Below are positions 35,373 through 44,578 of a stretch of DNA of 64,000 bases, in pieces. The stretch is taken from assembly GCF_021044935.1 (NCBI RefSeq), contig NZ_JAJNMP010000003.1:806001-870000 (forward strand), in the 5' to 3' direction. The notes under the pieces were generated by a model, which ran no database searches, had not been told where the DNA came from, and saw only the letters and a program-made list of their open reading frames with translations. Origin of the DNA: Agromyces cavernae. Lineage in GTDB: Bacteria > Actinomycetota > Actinomycetes > Actinomycetales > Microbacteriaceae. Position 1 is the first letter of the stretch; the number at the start of each line of letters is the position of its first letter. Position numbers and translations under genes: made by a program.

Positions 35373-36904
35373 TCAGAGCAGGTCCAGCTCGGCAGCCTTC
35401 GCGACCGCAGCAGCGCGAGTGGAGACCTCGAGCTTGGTCATGATGTTGGCGATGTGCCGGTGCACCGTGTGCTCGCTCAGGTGCAGGCGCGCGGCGACCT
35501 GGGCGTTGCCCATTCCCTCGGCGACGAGTCGCAGGACGTCGGACTCGCGGGGCGTGATGGCCCGCCCACGAGCGGCGTCCGTGTCCTCGGGCCCGCGCAC
35601 GATCCGATCGAGCAGCACCCGGGCCTCTGCGGCGCCGTACGCCGCACCGGCCCGCTCGTACTTCACGACGGCGTCCTCAGCAGCCTGACGAGCGGCCTCG
35701 ACATCCCCGTCGGCGAGCCGCACTGCGGCTTCCGCGTGGAGCACCGCGGCGACGAGGGTGCCCTCCCGCAGGGTCGCCACGGTCTCCCGCATCTCCCGCA
35801 GCGGCCCTTCGGCCTCATCGGTGCGGGCGGCCTGCACCAGTGCGCGCACGAGCAGTTCGAGGCCGCGGAAACGTCCGATCCGGTCGTCGGGGTCGTGCTG
35901 CCGGAGGTAGCGGTCGGCGGCGCGCCGTGCTTCCTCCGCGTCGCCCTGGTCGAGCGCGATCTCCCCGAGCCCGACGATCGCGAATGCGTCTCCTTCGCCC
36001 TTTCCGAACAGCTCGATGGCCTCGGAGACCCGACCCTGGCGACGGCGCAGGTCCCCCAGCCTCACCAGGGGTCCCGCGACGAGGCCCGGTCGCCGAGCGG
36101 CGAGGATCTCCGCGGCGGCCAGCAGCTCGTGGTCGGCACGCTCCCAGTCGCCCTGCTCGACCAGCACTCCCGCATACTCGGTGCGGCAGACCTGCTGCAG
36201 CGCGTAGTAGCCGACGCTGCCGCAGTGCTCGTCGAGTTTGGCGCACCACTCGCCGGCTCGCGCGACATCCCTCACCTCGTGGCAGGCGGTGATCAGGTAA
36301 CAGCACGCGTAGCCCGCGTAGGCCGGGTCGGTGATCTCGCCGGTGACCGCGGCCACAGCGGCCGCCTCGAGAAGCCCCATGCCATCCCGCACGTCGCCCC
36401 GCATGAGCCGCACCAGTCCCTGCTGGGCGGCGCCATCAGTTCGATGTCTGAGTCGTCGAGCAGGCACCCGATCTCCAGCGCCTCGGCGGGCTTGGCCTGG
36501 GCGGTGGCGAGGTCCGCGGCGCTCAGGGCGAAGTCCGCCTCCCAGAGCGCCAGGTGCCCGTGCTCGGCGGCCACCTGGCGGCCCTCGAGGGCACGGCCGG
36601 CGAGCTGCAGCCAGCCCCGGGCCACCGACCCCTCGCTCCGGAAGTTGACATGGTCCCATGCCAAGGCGATCGCCACCCGCGCGGTTCCGTAGGGATCCCG
36701 GGCGGCGCGGTACTCGCGATAGGCCCGCTCGCGAATCTCGATCGTCGCCACGTGGTCGGTCCAGAAGTATGCCGTCCCGAGCGCCTCGAGCACGGCTGCC
36801 GACGGTTCATCGGCAGCGGCCTCCTCGAGCAGCATGGCTGCCCGCTGCCACTCGCGTGCCGCAAGGGCGGCCAGGCCCGCGTCGTACGCGCTCCCGTCGG
36901 TCAC
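35373..36904 (-). pseudogene. TPR-type LuxR regulator interrupted by a frameshift
   Basis: Two overlapping frames together make one ~510-residue regulator. The 5' part (36904 down to about 36432) begins with GTG and encodes TPR-like helices up to DDSDIELMA. The 3' part (from about 36428 down to 35373) resumes with AQQGLVRLMRGDVRDG, continues through more TPR-like repeats and ends in a LuxR HTH (ITPRESDVLRLVAEGMGNAQVAARLHLSEHTVHRHI). One nucleotide is missing near 36430. The intact paralogue at 51203-52837 aligns across this junction (DHDAIALARMGIGQVEIAQG). So this is either a recently broken gene or a sequencing error. It lies upstream of the FAD oxidoreductase and would be its regulator. Confidence 0.75.
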
Positions 36905-36923
36905 AGGATCAGGCTAGACGAGA

Positions 36924-36954
36924 GCCGCCCCGGCCTCGATGAGGCCGGGGCGGC
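36924..36954 (-). terminator. Strong hairpin after the metallophosphoesterase gene
   Basis: A perfect 14-bp GC-rich stem (36924-36937 with 36941-36954) with loop GAT, 24 bp past the stop of the large minus-strand gene and before the LuxR start. Confidence 0.8.
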
Positions 36955-36978
36955 ATTCGTGCCAGGCGAACGCGGGTG

Positions 36979-39900
36979 TCACTCCCCCGACGGCGCCGCC
37001 GGCGGCTCGGGCGTGCCCGGCGCATCGGCGGCGGGAGACGTCGGCTCCGGCGCCTCGCTCGGCGCAGGCGTCGGCGACGGGATCTCCGTCGCCTCCGGTT
37101 CGTTCCTCGGCGCGACGGTTCCGGTCTTGCCCTGGCCGCCGTTCGTCACGAAGACGCTCGGCAGCGACGGCGTCACGCCGCCGCCGGCCGAGCGTGCGAC
37201 GACGAACCACGCGTACGTGCTGCCGCGCTTGAGCCCGGTCCAGTCGACCGAGGCGACCTCGCCCGACGCGACCGTCGTCTCGCCGATGACCGCGATCGGG
37301 TTGTAGAGCGCGAGCGAGTCGGTCCGGAAGGTCGTCGTGCGCGACGTGATGTCGACCGGCAGCACCATGTTGTCGGCCGCGGGGCCGTAGCGCAGTGCCG
37401 GGTCGTACTCGTCCGCCCCGAAGTCATCGAGGAACGGCGAGTAGGTGTCGACGATCATCTCGGCACGGTCCACGTCGAACTGCAGCAGGCGCAGGTAGCT
37501 GGCCCCGAATCGCAGGCGATCCATCGGCTGGTACCCGCCGATCTCGCTGAGCCCCAGCTGCTCGGCCGTGATCGTGTACGCCTGGTAGTCCGCGAGGAGC
37601 TCGACGACGCCGTGGCCGACCTGGCCGACCTCGGGCTTGACGTTCGTCCCCACGCCATGCACGTGCCCGGCGAGGATGAGGAACACGTTGGGGTTGTCCT
37701 CCACGATCGTCTTGTAGAGCATCGAGCCGTCGGGAGCCGCGAAGCCGGCGTTCCGGCCGTCGGTCTGCGTGCTCGCCGCGAGGTAGTCGTGCGAGAGCAG
37801 GATGCCGTTGCGATCGGGGAAGCGCTTGTAGATCGCGTCGGCCCACTCGGCCTCTTCTCGGGTGATGCCGTAGGACAGTCCGACCGAGACGAAGTCGAGG
37901 CCGCCCGCCGAGAACAGCGTGTAGCTGTTCTGGTTGTCGCCCTCGCGCCACGGCCCGCCGTACTCGGCGTCGGTCCACTGGTCGTCGGCCGCCGCGTAGC
38001 GGTCGGGGCCGTAGTACTGGTTGTACAGCGCCTCCGGACCGTCCTCGGTGCCCGAGCGGTTGTCGTGGTTGCCCGCGATGACCTGGTTGGTCACGCCCGC
38101 CTCGTCGAGGATCCGCTGCTGGCGCGAGGAGACCTCGAACTCGCCGATGACCTGTTGCATCATCGCCTCGTCGCCGGGCGTGCGGATGTTGTTCTCGATG
38201 ATGTCGCCGGTGTGCGCGACGTAGGCGATCTTGCGCTCGTCGGCGTTGGCGGCGATCCAGCGGGTGGTGTCGCCGTAGGCCTGCTCCCAGATCGCGCGCT
38301 CCGCCGCGGTCTCCTGCTCGACCGCACCCTCGGAGAGGTACTGCGTGTCGGTGAAGTGCGCGATCGAGAAGTCGTACGAGGAGGGATCTGCGAAGCCCTC
38401 GGCGCCGGCGTCGAGCTCGTCGGCGAAGGGGTCCTCGCCGGTGATCATCACGTGGACCTGCTGCCCGTCGATGTAGCGCGAGTCGACGATGGCGCTGAGC
38501 TCCGTGTCGCCCTCGAGCGTTCCTCGCGAGCTTGCGAGCACCTCCCACACGGACGTCTCGAGGTTCCACGCGCGCAGCGACACGACGCGGGTGGGGTCGA
38601 TGACGCCCTCCCAGCGCAGCACCGGCTCGGCGACCGCGCCCTTCACCTGCACGTCGAAGCGCTGGTAGGCGACCTCGCGACTCGCAGGAACGTCGAGCGT
38701 CGCACCGTCGCCGGGCGCGAGCGCCCGGGTGTCACCGGCGTTGCGCTCGCCCGGTACGCGAAGCGTCGTCAGCACGCCGGTCGACGACCCCTGCCAGCCC
38801 TGGTTGGGCGTGAGGATCTCGGCCTGCGTGAACGTCGCCTCCACGTCGCCGCCGTCGGGCTCGCCGACCGTCGCCTCGAGCGTGACCGTGCCCGACACGT
38901 CGGTCGTCCCCGAAGCGGGAGCGAGGTCGGCCGGCACGTCGGGGATGCCCGCCGAGGCGAACACGACCTCGCGGGTCGCCCGGTTGCCGAGCGCGTCGGT
39001 CGCGGTGACCGCGATCGTGTGCTCGCCAGCGGCGAATCCCGGCCCGACCAGCGCGCCCGGGGCGACCACCTCACCGTCGAGCGCGAATTCGGGTGCGCCC
39101 ATGAGTCCCGACGCGTCGTCGAGCTCGACGTCGAGTGCGACCGACGACGTGATCGTCGCTCCCGCGACCGGCGTGCTCGAGGTGATCGCGGGGCCCGTGT
39201 TGTCGGTGAGCAGCTGCCGGGTCGCGGTCTCGCCCGTGGTCGACGTCGCGGCGACGACGTGCGTGCCGTCGGCGATCGCCGTGGTGTCGAGTTCGGTCCG
39301 GAGGCCCTGCGCGGTGGCGCCCTCGACGACGAAGTGCAGGTCGATCTCGGTGAACGAGTTGATGTTCGAGCCGCAGGTGCCGTCGCACATCGCGTACGAG
39401 GTCTTGAGTCGCTGACCCGTCGCCGTGCCCGATGCGGGCGTGAGCGCGACGTTCGAGATCGCGAAGTCATCGCGGTTGCATCCGGTCGCGGTGGTGCCGG
39501 TGACGACCTCGACCGTGTTCCAGCCGGGCAGCAGCCACTCGTTCGGGATCACGACGTTCGCGCGCTCGCTGACGTAGACGCCGCCCAGGACGTGACGGAT
39601 GCCGTTCACGACGAGTTCGTTCTCGAAGGCCGGATCGATCGAGTTCGAGCCGACGTCGAAGCTGAAGGTCGCCTCGCCCGCGCCGAGCGTCTGCAGCACG
39701 GAGACCGCCGGTGCATCGATCGTCCACTGCGTCTCGGCCGTCGGGAGCGCCGTCGTCGCCGAGCCGCACGAGCCGTCGCCCATCGAGTACGCGGCCGCGA
39801 CGTCCTGGCCTGCCGCGGTGCCCTCGTCGATGGCGAGGCCGAGGTTCGAGATCGTGAAGTCGTCGAGGTTCGCACCGCAGCTCGAGCTGATGTCGCCCGC

Positions 39901-41034
39901 GACGACCACGATCTCGTTGTCGCCGGCCACCAGGTAGCGGTTCGGGATCGGAACCTCGACACGGGTGCTCACGAAGTCGCCGAGGATGTCGACCTTGTGG
40001 CCGTTGACGAGCAGGTGGTTCTGGTAGCGGTGCTCGATCGAGTTCGATCCCACATCGAAGCTGAACACCGACGAGCCCGTGCCGAGACTCGCGGCGGCGG
40101 GCGGAGCGGCGCCGTCGACGGTGAGGGCGGCGACGCCGCCGGCCTCACCGGCGGGCTGCGATGCCGAGACGTACTGGATTCCGCGAACGAGGGTGCCGTC
40201 GACAGGTGCGACGAGCGGGGCCCCGACGGGCGCATTGTTCACGGCGACGGCGTGGGTGACGTTGCCGCCGGCCACGGTGGTCGCGACGATCTCGTGCGGG
40301 CCGTTCGCGAGCGTCGTCGTGTCGACCTCGGCCGCGAGGCCGGCCGAGGCGAGGGGGTCGCCGAGCACGAAGAACGAGAGGGCGGCCTCCGTGATGTCGT
40401 TCGGCTGCGTGCCGCAGTCGCCGTCGCCGAAGTTGTAGCTGAACGGGTTGTCTTCACCGTCGGCGACCTCGCCGAGCAGTTCGAGGCTCACGTCGGTGAG
40501 CACGAAGTCGTCGTAGTTCACGCCGCACGCCGCGTCCGCGGTGCCCGCGAAGATCTCGACGATGTTCTCGCCCGTGACGAGCCATTCGTTCGGAACCTCG
40601 AGGTCGACCCGCTCGGAGACCCAGGTGCGATCCTGGTCGATTCGATGTCCGTTGACGACGATCCAGTTATGGAACGAGACCGCGGCTGAGTTGCTGCCGA
40701 TGTCGAAGCGCAGGTGCGAAACGCCGGGTGTCGTCGTCGCGCCGATCGACTCGCCGTCGATCTCGAGGCTCGCGACCGGGTCGCCCGCCGTCGTCGCGTC
40801 GGCGGCGACCGTCACGCTGCCTTCGAGCCAGGCGCCGTCCTCGGGAGTCAGCGTGGGAGCGCTCGCCGGCGTGGTCGGCGTCGGCTTCGCCATCGGAAGC
40901 GGTGCAGCGGATGCCGCGGGCGCGGCCATCCCCGCTGCGAGCAGCGCTCCCGCGACCGACGCAACGACGGCACCGACCCATCCTCTCCGTCGCGTCGCCC
41001 CGCCGGAAACGGGGATCCTCGTGCTCGGCCGCAT
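36979..41034 (-). CDS. Large secreted calcineurin-like metallophosphoesterase with three repeated modules
   Basis: 1351 residues. A signal peptide (VGAVVASVAGALLAAGMAAP ... ASA, cut near residue 43) leads out of the cell. Three copies of a ~115-residue module follow (about 108-223, 324-440, 455-572), each with FD[IV]GSNS, a VNG turn, an E/TRV-x-VPN segment, a Cys-x-x-N/R-DDF motif and a second Cys in GDG-C-G. Ig-like segments cover ~600-870. The phosphoesterase domain (about 887-1120) has FTDTQ, HTGDIIENN, AGNHDNR, LLSHDY and LAGHVHG, the full metal-binding set. The tail is Pro/Thr/Glu-rich with no LPXTG or membrane anchor. It is probably an extracellular phosphodiesterase bound to the wall or a glycan. 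Start ATG 41034; a longer frame lacks a signal peptide at its N-terminus. Confidence 0.85.
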   Translation of the reverse strand: MRPSTRIPVSGGATRRRGWVGAVVASVAGALLAAGMAAPAASAAPLPMAKPTPTTPASAPTLTPEDGAWLEGSVTVAADATTAGDPVASLEIDGESIGATTTPGVSHLRFDIGSNSAAVSFHNWIVVNGHRIDQDRTWVSERVDLEVPNEWLVTGENIVEIFAGTADAACGVNYDDFVLTDVSLELLGEVADGEDNPFSYNFGDGDCGTQPNDITEAALSFFVLGDPLASAGLAAEVDTTTLANGPHEIVATTVAGGNVTHAVAVNNAPVGAPLVAPVDGTLVRGIQYVSASQPAGEAGGVAALTVDGAAPPAAASLGTGSSVFSFDVGSNSIEHRYQNHLLVNGHKVDILGDFVSTRVEVPIPNRYLVAGDNEIVVVAGDISSSCGANLDDFTISNLGLAIDEGTAAGQDVAAAYSMGDGSCGSATTALPTAETQWTIDAPAVSVLQTLGAGEATFSFDVGSNSIDPAFENELVVNGIRHVLGGVYVSERANVVIPNEWLLPGWNTVEVVTGTTATGCNRDDFAISNVALTPASGTATGQRLKTSYAMCDGTCGSNINSFTEIDLHFVVEGATAQGLRTELDTTAIADGTHVVAATSTTGETATRQLLTDNTGPAITSSTPVAGATITSSVALDVELDDASGLMGAPEFALDGEVVAPGALVGPGFAAGEHTIAVTATDALGNRATREVVFASAGIPDVPADLAPASGTTDVSGTVTLEATVGEPDGGDVEATFTQAEILTPNQGWQGSSTGVLTTLRVPGERNAGDTRALAPGDGATLDVPASREVAYQRFDVQVKGAVAEPVLRWEGVIDPTRVVSLRAWNLETSVWEVLASSRGTLEGDTELSAIVDSRYIDGQQVHVMITGEDPFADELDAGAEGFADPSSYDFSIAHFTDTQYLSEGAVEQETAAERAIWEQAYGDTTRWIAANADERKIAYVAHTGDIIENNIRTPGDEAMMQQVIGEFEVSSRQQRILDEAGVTNQVIAGNHDNRSGTEDGPEALYNQYYGPDRYAAADDQWTDAEYGGPWREGDNQNSYTLFSAGGLDFVSVGLSYGITREEAEWADAIYKRFPDRNGILLSHDYLAASTQTDGRNAGFAAPDGSMLYKTIVEDNPNVFLILAGHVHGVGTNVKPEVGQVGHGVVELLADYQAYTITAEQLGLSEIGGYQPMDRLRFGASYLRLLQFDVDRAEMIVDTYSPFLDDFGADEYDPALRYGPAADNMVLPVDITSRTTTFRTDSLALYNPIAVIGETTVASGEVASVDWTGLKRGSTYAWFVVARSAGGGVTPSLPSVFVTNGGQGKTGTVAPRNEPEATEIPSPTPAPSEAPEPTSPAADAPGTPEPPAAPSGE

Positions 41035-41196
41035 CTGCGCCGTCCTTCCTCGTCGTCGATGAGCGCGCCGTTCGCCGGCCGGAGCCGGGGCGTGCCACGC
41101 GCCCACTGTGGTCGGGCCGGGTGAACAGTGAGCAAGGACGGAGCGAAGGACTGGCGACGGATTGGGATCGCACGGCACGCGACCGGCGGATGCCGC

Positions 41197-41712
41197 TCAG
41201 GCAGGCAAGGCTGCAGGCATCGGCTCGAGAACGGCCGCCGGCACCCGACCGCGCGCCAGCTCGGTGTCGCGCATGCCGAGCAGCGAGACCCCGATGCCGT
41301 AGGTCACGAAGTCGCCGACCGGGCGCACGCCGATGGCGATGAGCGCGCCGCGCTCGCCGCCGTCGGTCACCTCGAGCCCGTGCAACAGGGCATGCTTGGC
41401 GTCGTCGGGCAGGTCGGCTGCCGGCATGACCTCTGCCTCGCCCCTGAACGTGATCGTGGCTGCGGGTACCTTGACCCACGGCACGAACGGCACGCGCTTC
41501 GCGATCGGCACGGTCACCGACACGGCCGGGTTGGCCGCGATGTGGCGCGCCTTCCATTCGCGGTCGTTGGTCGTGAACCAGAGGCGCCCGCCGTCGACAT
41601 GGTGCATGACGCCCGCGGTGCGCGCCTCCCCCTTCGCCGACACCATGCCGACGACCATGAAGTTCGCGCTGCGGATCGCGTTCCAGACTGTTTCGCTCGT
41701 GAGATCGACCAT
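41197..41712 (-). CDS. Pyridoxamine 5'-phosphate oxidase-like flavoprotein
   Basis: A 171-residue split-barrel FMN/F420-type protein. The pattern ANFMVVGMVSAKGEARTAGVMHHVDGGRLWFTTNDREWKARHIAANPAVSVTVPI is that of the PNPOx-like superfamily. There is no membrane segment. It could reduce or oxidise a small molecule with a flavin or F420, but the substrate is unknown; true PdxH activity is unlikely given the missing C-terminal PNPOx motif. The start follows CGGAGGTGCAAC. It is divergent from a TetR gene, with three palindromes in the 110-bp gap, so it is probably the repressor's target. Confidence 0.75.
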   Translation of the reverse strand: MVDLTSETVWNAIRSANFMVVGMVSAKGEARTAGVMHHVDGGRLWFTTNDREWKARHIAANPAVSVTVPIAKRVPFVPWVKVPAATITFRGEAEVMPAADLPDDAKHALLHGLEVTDGGERGALIAIGVRPVGDFVTYGIGVSLLGMRDTELARGRVPAAVLEPMPAALPA

Positions 41713-41735
41713 GTTGCACCTCCGGGAGACTACGG

Positions 41736-41767
41736 CTTTACAATGTAAAGGCTTTACGATGTAAAGC
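41736..41767. promoter_or_regulatory. Two adjacent palindromes, likely TetR operators
   Basis: CTTTACAATGTAAAG (41736-41750) and GCTTTACGATGTAAAGC (41751-41767) share the TTTAC-N-ATGTAAA core and abut each other. They lie between the divergent flavoprotein and TetR genes, in an AT-rich patch. Confidence 0.75.
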
Positions 41768-41782
41768 AGGATACGAAGACGG

Positions 41783-41799
41783 ACTTGACGTTGTCAAGT
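41783..41799. promoter_or_regulatory. Third palindrome overlapping a TTGAC promoter element
   Basis: ACTTGACGTTGTCAAGT is a perfect 7+3+7 palindrome of a different sequence from the two neighbours. It includes TTGAC on both strands, so it may overlay -35 elements; it sits 24 bp before the TetR start. Confidence 0.55.
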
Positions 41800-41822
41800 G
41801 CCCAGGACGGATCGGGGCCGAA

Positions 41823-42488
41823 ATGACCGAGCGCATGACCGCGGCTGCGTCCGCGACGACGGCATCGGCCGCATCGGCAGCCGCCTCAACCGACCCAGCG
41901 GCCCCGACCGGCGCCCCCGGCCGCGCCGCCCTGCTGCGCGCCATCGAGGAGCTCGCGCGCGAGCAGGGCGTTGCGAACGTTGGGTTGCGCGAGGTCGCCC
42001 GTCGCGCCGGCCTCTCGCACGCCGCACCGACGCACTTCTTCGGCTCGCGCGAGGGCATGATCCGCGCACTCGCGCTCGAGGGGCTCGCGATGCTCGACGA
42101 CGAGCTCTGCACGGCGCAGGAGCGCGCGGCCCATCTCCCCGGTCGTGAGCGGCTCGTCGCCGACTCGCTCGAGTTCGTCGGCTACGCGCTGCGGCATCCC
42201 GCGCACTACGACGCGATGTTCCGAACGCCGTCATCGGCGCAGGGCGACCCCGCCCTCGACGCGGCGAGGCTGGCGGCGCTCGACGGCCTTCGGGCGCTGG
42301 TCATCGACGTGCACGACCGGGGCGAGATCACCGGTGACGTCGAGACGACGTTCCTGCAGCTCTGCGCGATGAGCCACGGCATCGCCTCGCTCGCCGTCGA
42401 CGGCCTGCTCCACGACTTCGGCGGCCTCGCCCGGGTCGACGACGTCGCCGAGCGCATCATCCGCGCCCAGGTCGAGCAACTGCCGTGA
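41823..42488 (+). CDS. TetR-family transcriptional regulator
   Basis: A 221-residue TetR protein. After a ~30-residue Ala/Thr-rich, disordered leader the HTH is at ~35-80 (RAALLRAIEELAREQGVANVGLREVARRAGLSHAAPTHFFGSREGMIRAL). The C-terminal half resembles the WHG/TetR_C_33 type effector domain (EFVGYALRHPAHYDAMFRTP). The start ATG at 41823 has no strong ribosome-binding site; an internal ATG (41835) would shorten the leader. It probably represses itself and the divergent flavoprotein via the palindromes at 41736-41799. Ligand unknown. Confidence 0.85.
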   Translation: MTERMTAAASATTASAASAAASTDPAAPTGAPGRAALLRAIEELAREQGVANVGLREVARRAGLSHAAPTHFFGSREGMIRALALEGLAMLDDELCTAQERAAHLPGRERLVADSLEFVGYALRHPAHYDAMFRTPSSAQGDPALDAARLAALDGLRALVIDVHDRGEITGDVETTFLQLCAMSHGIASLAVDGLLHDFGGLARVDDVAERIIRAQVEQLP

Positions 42489-42534
42489 CGCGCGCGGGCG
42501 ACGCGCGCAGCATCCGCTCTGCGAGGATCGAGGG

Positions 42535-43476
42535 ATGACCGACCCGCTCATCGTGTCCCTGCCCGGCGCCGCCCTGCGCGACGCGTTGCTCGCGACAGGG
42601 CCGCTGCCCGAGAACGTCGAACTCATCGAGTGGAAGCTCGACGGCCCACCGCCGACCGCGTCCGGTCAGCGCATCGACATCGTCGTGCCGCCCTACATGG
42701 GCGCGTCCGACCGCCTCGGCGTGCTCGCCGGGGTGCCGGTGCGGCTCGTGCAGTCGCAGTCGATCGGCTACGACGACGTGCCCGCCGCGCTGCCGGCGGG
42801 GCACGCGTACGCGAACGCCGCGAGCGTGCACGAGACCTCGACCGCCGAACTCGCCCTGGCACTGGTGCTCGCCGCGCAGCGCGGTATCCCCGATTTCGTC
42901 CGCGCGGCGAGCGAGGGCCGGTGGGCTCCCGCGCGTCACGCGAGCCTCGCCGACCGGCGCGTGCTGCTGCTCGGTTACGGCGGAGTCGGCCGCGCGATCG
43001 AGGACCGGCTCGCGCCGTTCGAAGTCGACCTGGTGCGCGTCGCGACCCGTGCCCGCGACGACGAAACCGGGCGCATCCACGGCATCGACGAGCTCGACGA
43101 CCTGCTGCCCACCGCCGAGATCGTCATCGTCGGCGTACCGCTCACCCCCGAGACGACAGGCCTCGTCGACGACAAGTTCCTCTCCGCGCTGCCCGACGGC
43201 GCGCTCGTCGTGAACATCGCCCGCGGCAAGGTGGCCGACACCGCGGCGGTGCTCGACCACGCGACGCGCGGCCGGCTGCGGTACGCGACCGATGTCACCG
43301 ATCCTGAACCCCTGCCCACGGGGCATCCGCTCTTCGCCCTGCCCAACGTGCTCATCTCACCGCACGTCGGCGGCGCCTCGACGGCGATGATGCCGCGGAT
43401 GGCGCGGCTGCTCCGCGACCAGATCGAGCGGATGTCGCGTGGCGAGGAACCCCGCAACGTGGTGCTGCGCACCTGA
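42535..43476 (+). CDS. D-isomer-specific 2-hydroxyacid dehydrogenase
   Basis: A 313-residue NAD(P)-dependent dehydrogenase. The nucleotide-binding motif is VLLLGYGGVGRAI (residues ~141-153). The catalytic Arg is in VVNIARGKVAD, the Glu in DVTDPEPLPTGHPLF and the His in LISPHVGGAS, all in normal spacing. It could reduce or oxidise phosphoglycerate, glyoxylate or related acids; the family does not allow a closer call, and the first ~100 residues are shorter than in SerA. It stands as a single gene between TetR and the NYN gene, 46 bp after TetR. Confidence 0.85.
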   Translation: MTDPLIVSLPGAALRDALLATGPLPENVELIEWKLDGPPPTASGQRIDIVVPPYMGASDRLGVLAGVPVRLVQSQSIGYDDVPAALPAGHAYANAASVHETSTAELALALVLAAQRGIPDFVRAASEGRWAPARHASLADRRVLLLGYGGVGRAIEDRLAPFEVDLVRVATRARDDETGRIHGIDELDDLLPTAEIVIVGVPLTPETTGLVDDKFLSALPDGALVVNIARGKVADTAAVLDHATRGRLRYATDVTDPEPLPTGHPLFALPNVLISPHVGGASTAMMPRMARLLRDQIERMSRGEEPRNVVLRT

Positions 43477-43533
43477 GGGCCGTTCGGATCGCAGCGATAG
43501 CATCGAGGGGACGCCAACCAACGGAAGGTCGAC

Positions 43534-44571
43534 ATGCCCGCTACGGCAGAACCCCGGGTCGCGCTCTACTTCGACTTCGACAACATCGTGATCTCGCGCT
43601 ACGACCAGTTGCACGGCGACAGCTCGTACCGCAAGGACACCTCGCGCACAAAGGCGCCCGCCGCCGGCACGAAGACCGCCGAGCGGCTCGCGGAGGCCAC
43701 GGTCGACATCGATGCGGTGCTCGACTTCGCCGCGACGTTCGGCACCATCGCGATCGCACGTGCCTACGCCGACTGGTCGACACCGGTCAACGCGAGCTAC
43801 CGCGGCCAGCTCATCGACCGAGCGGTCGACCTGGTGCAGCTGTTCCCCCTCTCGGCGACCAAGAACGGTGCCGACATCCGGCTCTCCGTCGACGCGGTGG
43901 AAGACATGTTCCGCATCGACGACCTCTCGCACATCGTGATCGTCGCCGGCGACTCCGACTACGTCGCGCTCGCGCAGAAGGCCAGGCGCCTCGGCCGGTA
44001 CGTCGTCGGCATCGGCGTCGCAGGCGGAACGAGCCGGGCGCTCACGGCGGCCTGCGACGAGTACGCCGACTACGACGCCCTGCTCTCGACCGATGCGGCT
44101 GTCGCGGCCGACGAAGCCGCGAACGAGCCCGCTGCGGCACCGGCACCCGAGGCGGCGAGGGGCCGCAGAAGCGCACGCGGTGCGAAGGCGAAGGCCACGG
44201 ATGTCGCTGCCGACGCCGTGGCTGAAGGCACAGCCGGGTCGACCGAGCCCGACGCCGCCCCCGCGAAGGCGGCGAAACGCACTCCCGCGCCGGTCGTGTT
44301 CTCCGACGGTTCGGATGTCGCGCCCGTCTCGGGCAACCGCAACCCGAGTCGCCTGCTGCTCAAGGCCCTCGAACTGCTGCGCGCGAAGAACGACGAGGAG
44401 TGGCAGCCGAGCGGCGCAGTGAAGAACCAGATGCTGCGCATGGATCCGTCGTTCCAGGAACGTCGGTTGGGCTTCGGATCCTTCACAGACTTCGTGAAGT
44501 CGCGCGGCGGCGTCGTCGAGCTCGACGAGTCGGGCATGAATCGCATCCGCGTTCGCCCGAGCAAGGGCTGA
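43534..44571 (+). CDS. NYN-domain ribonuclease-like protein with OST-HTH/LOTUS-like C-terminus
   Basis: 345 residues. Residues ~8-165 are a NYN (PIN-like) domain with the acidic metal-binding set ALYFDFDNI, NGADIRLSVDAVEDM and IVIVAGDSDYVALAQKAR, so an RNA-cleaving activity is expected. A ~100-residue Ala/Lys-rich linker follows. The last ~75 residues (NPSRLLLKALELLRAKNDEEWQPSG ... GFGSFTDFVKSRGGVVEL) form an OST-HTH/LOTUS-like module, which binds RNA in other proteins. The pair NYN + LOTUS is a known bacterial combination. The start follows GGAAGGTCGAC. Its 3' end meets the DUF1707 gene tail to tail with a 7-bp gap. Confidence 0.85.
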   Translation: MPATAEPRVALYFDFDNIVISRYDQLHGDSSYRKDTSRTKAPAAGTKTAERLAEATVDIDAVLDFAATFGTIAIARAYADWSTPVNASYRGQLIDRAVDLVQLFPLSATKNGADIRLSVDAVEDMFRIDDLSHIVIVAGDSDYVALAQKARRLGRYVVGIGVAGGTSRALTAACDEYADYDALLSTDAAVAADEAANEPAAAPAPEAARGRRSARGAKAKATDVAADAVAEGTAGSTEPDAAPAKAAKRTPAPVVFSDGSDVAPVSGNRNPSRLLLKALELLRAKNDEEWQPSGAVKNQMLRMDPSFQERRLGFGSFTDFVKSRGGVVELDESGMNRIRVRPSKG

Positions 44572-44578
44572 CGACGAT

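Noticed and set aside
35373-36659. The downstream part of the broken LuxR gene as an independent shorter gene
   Set aside because: Its first ~70 codons are Arg/Gly/Pro-rich out-of-frame sequence, and the paralogue at 51203-52837 aligns continuously through the junction.
36976-40689. 1237-codon open frame on the plus strand opposite the metallophosphoesterase gene
   Set aside because: It is Arg/Asp/Val-rich without domains, as expected for the antisense of GC-rich coding DNA; the minus frame has a signal peptide, repeats and full catalytic motifs.
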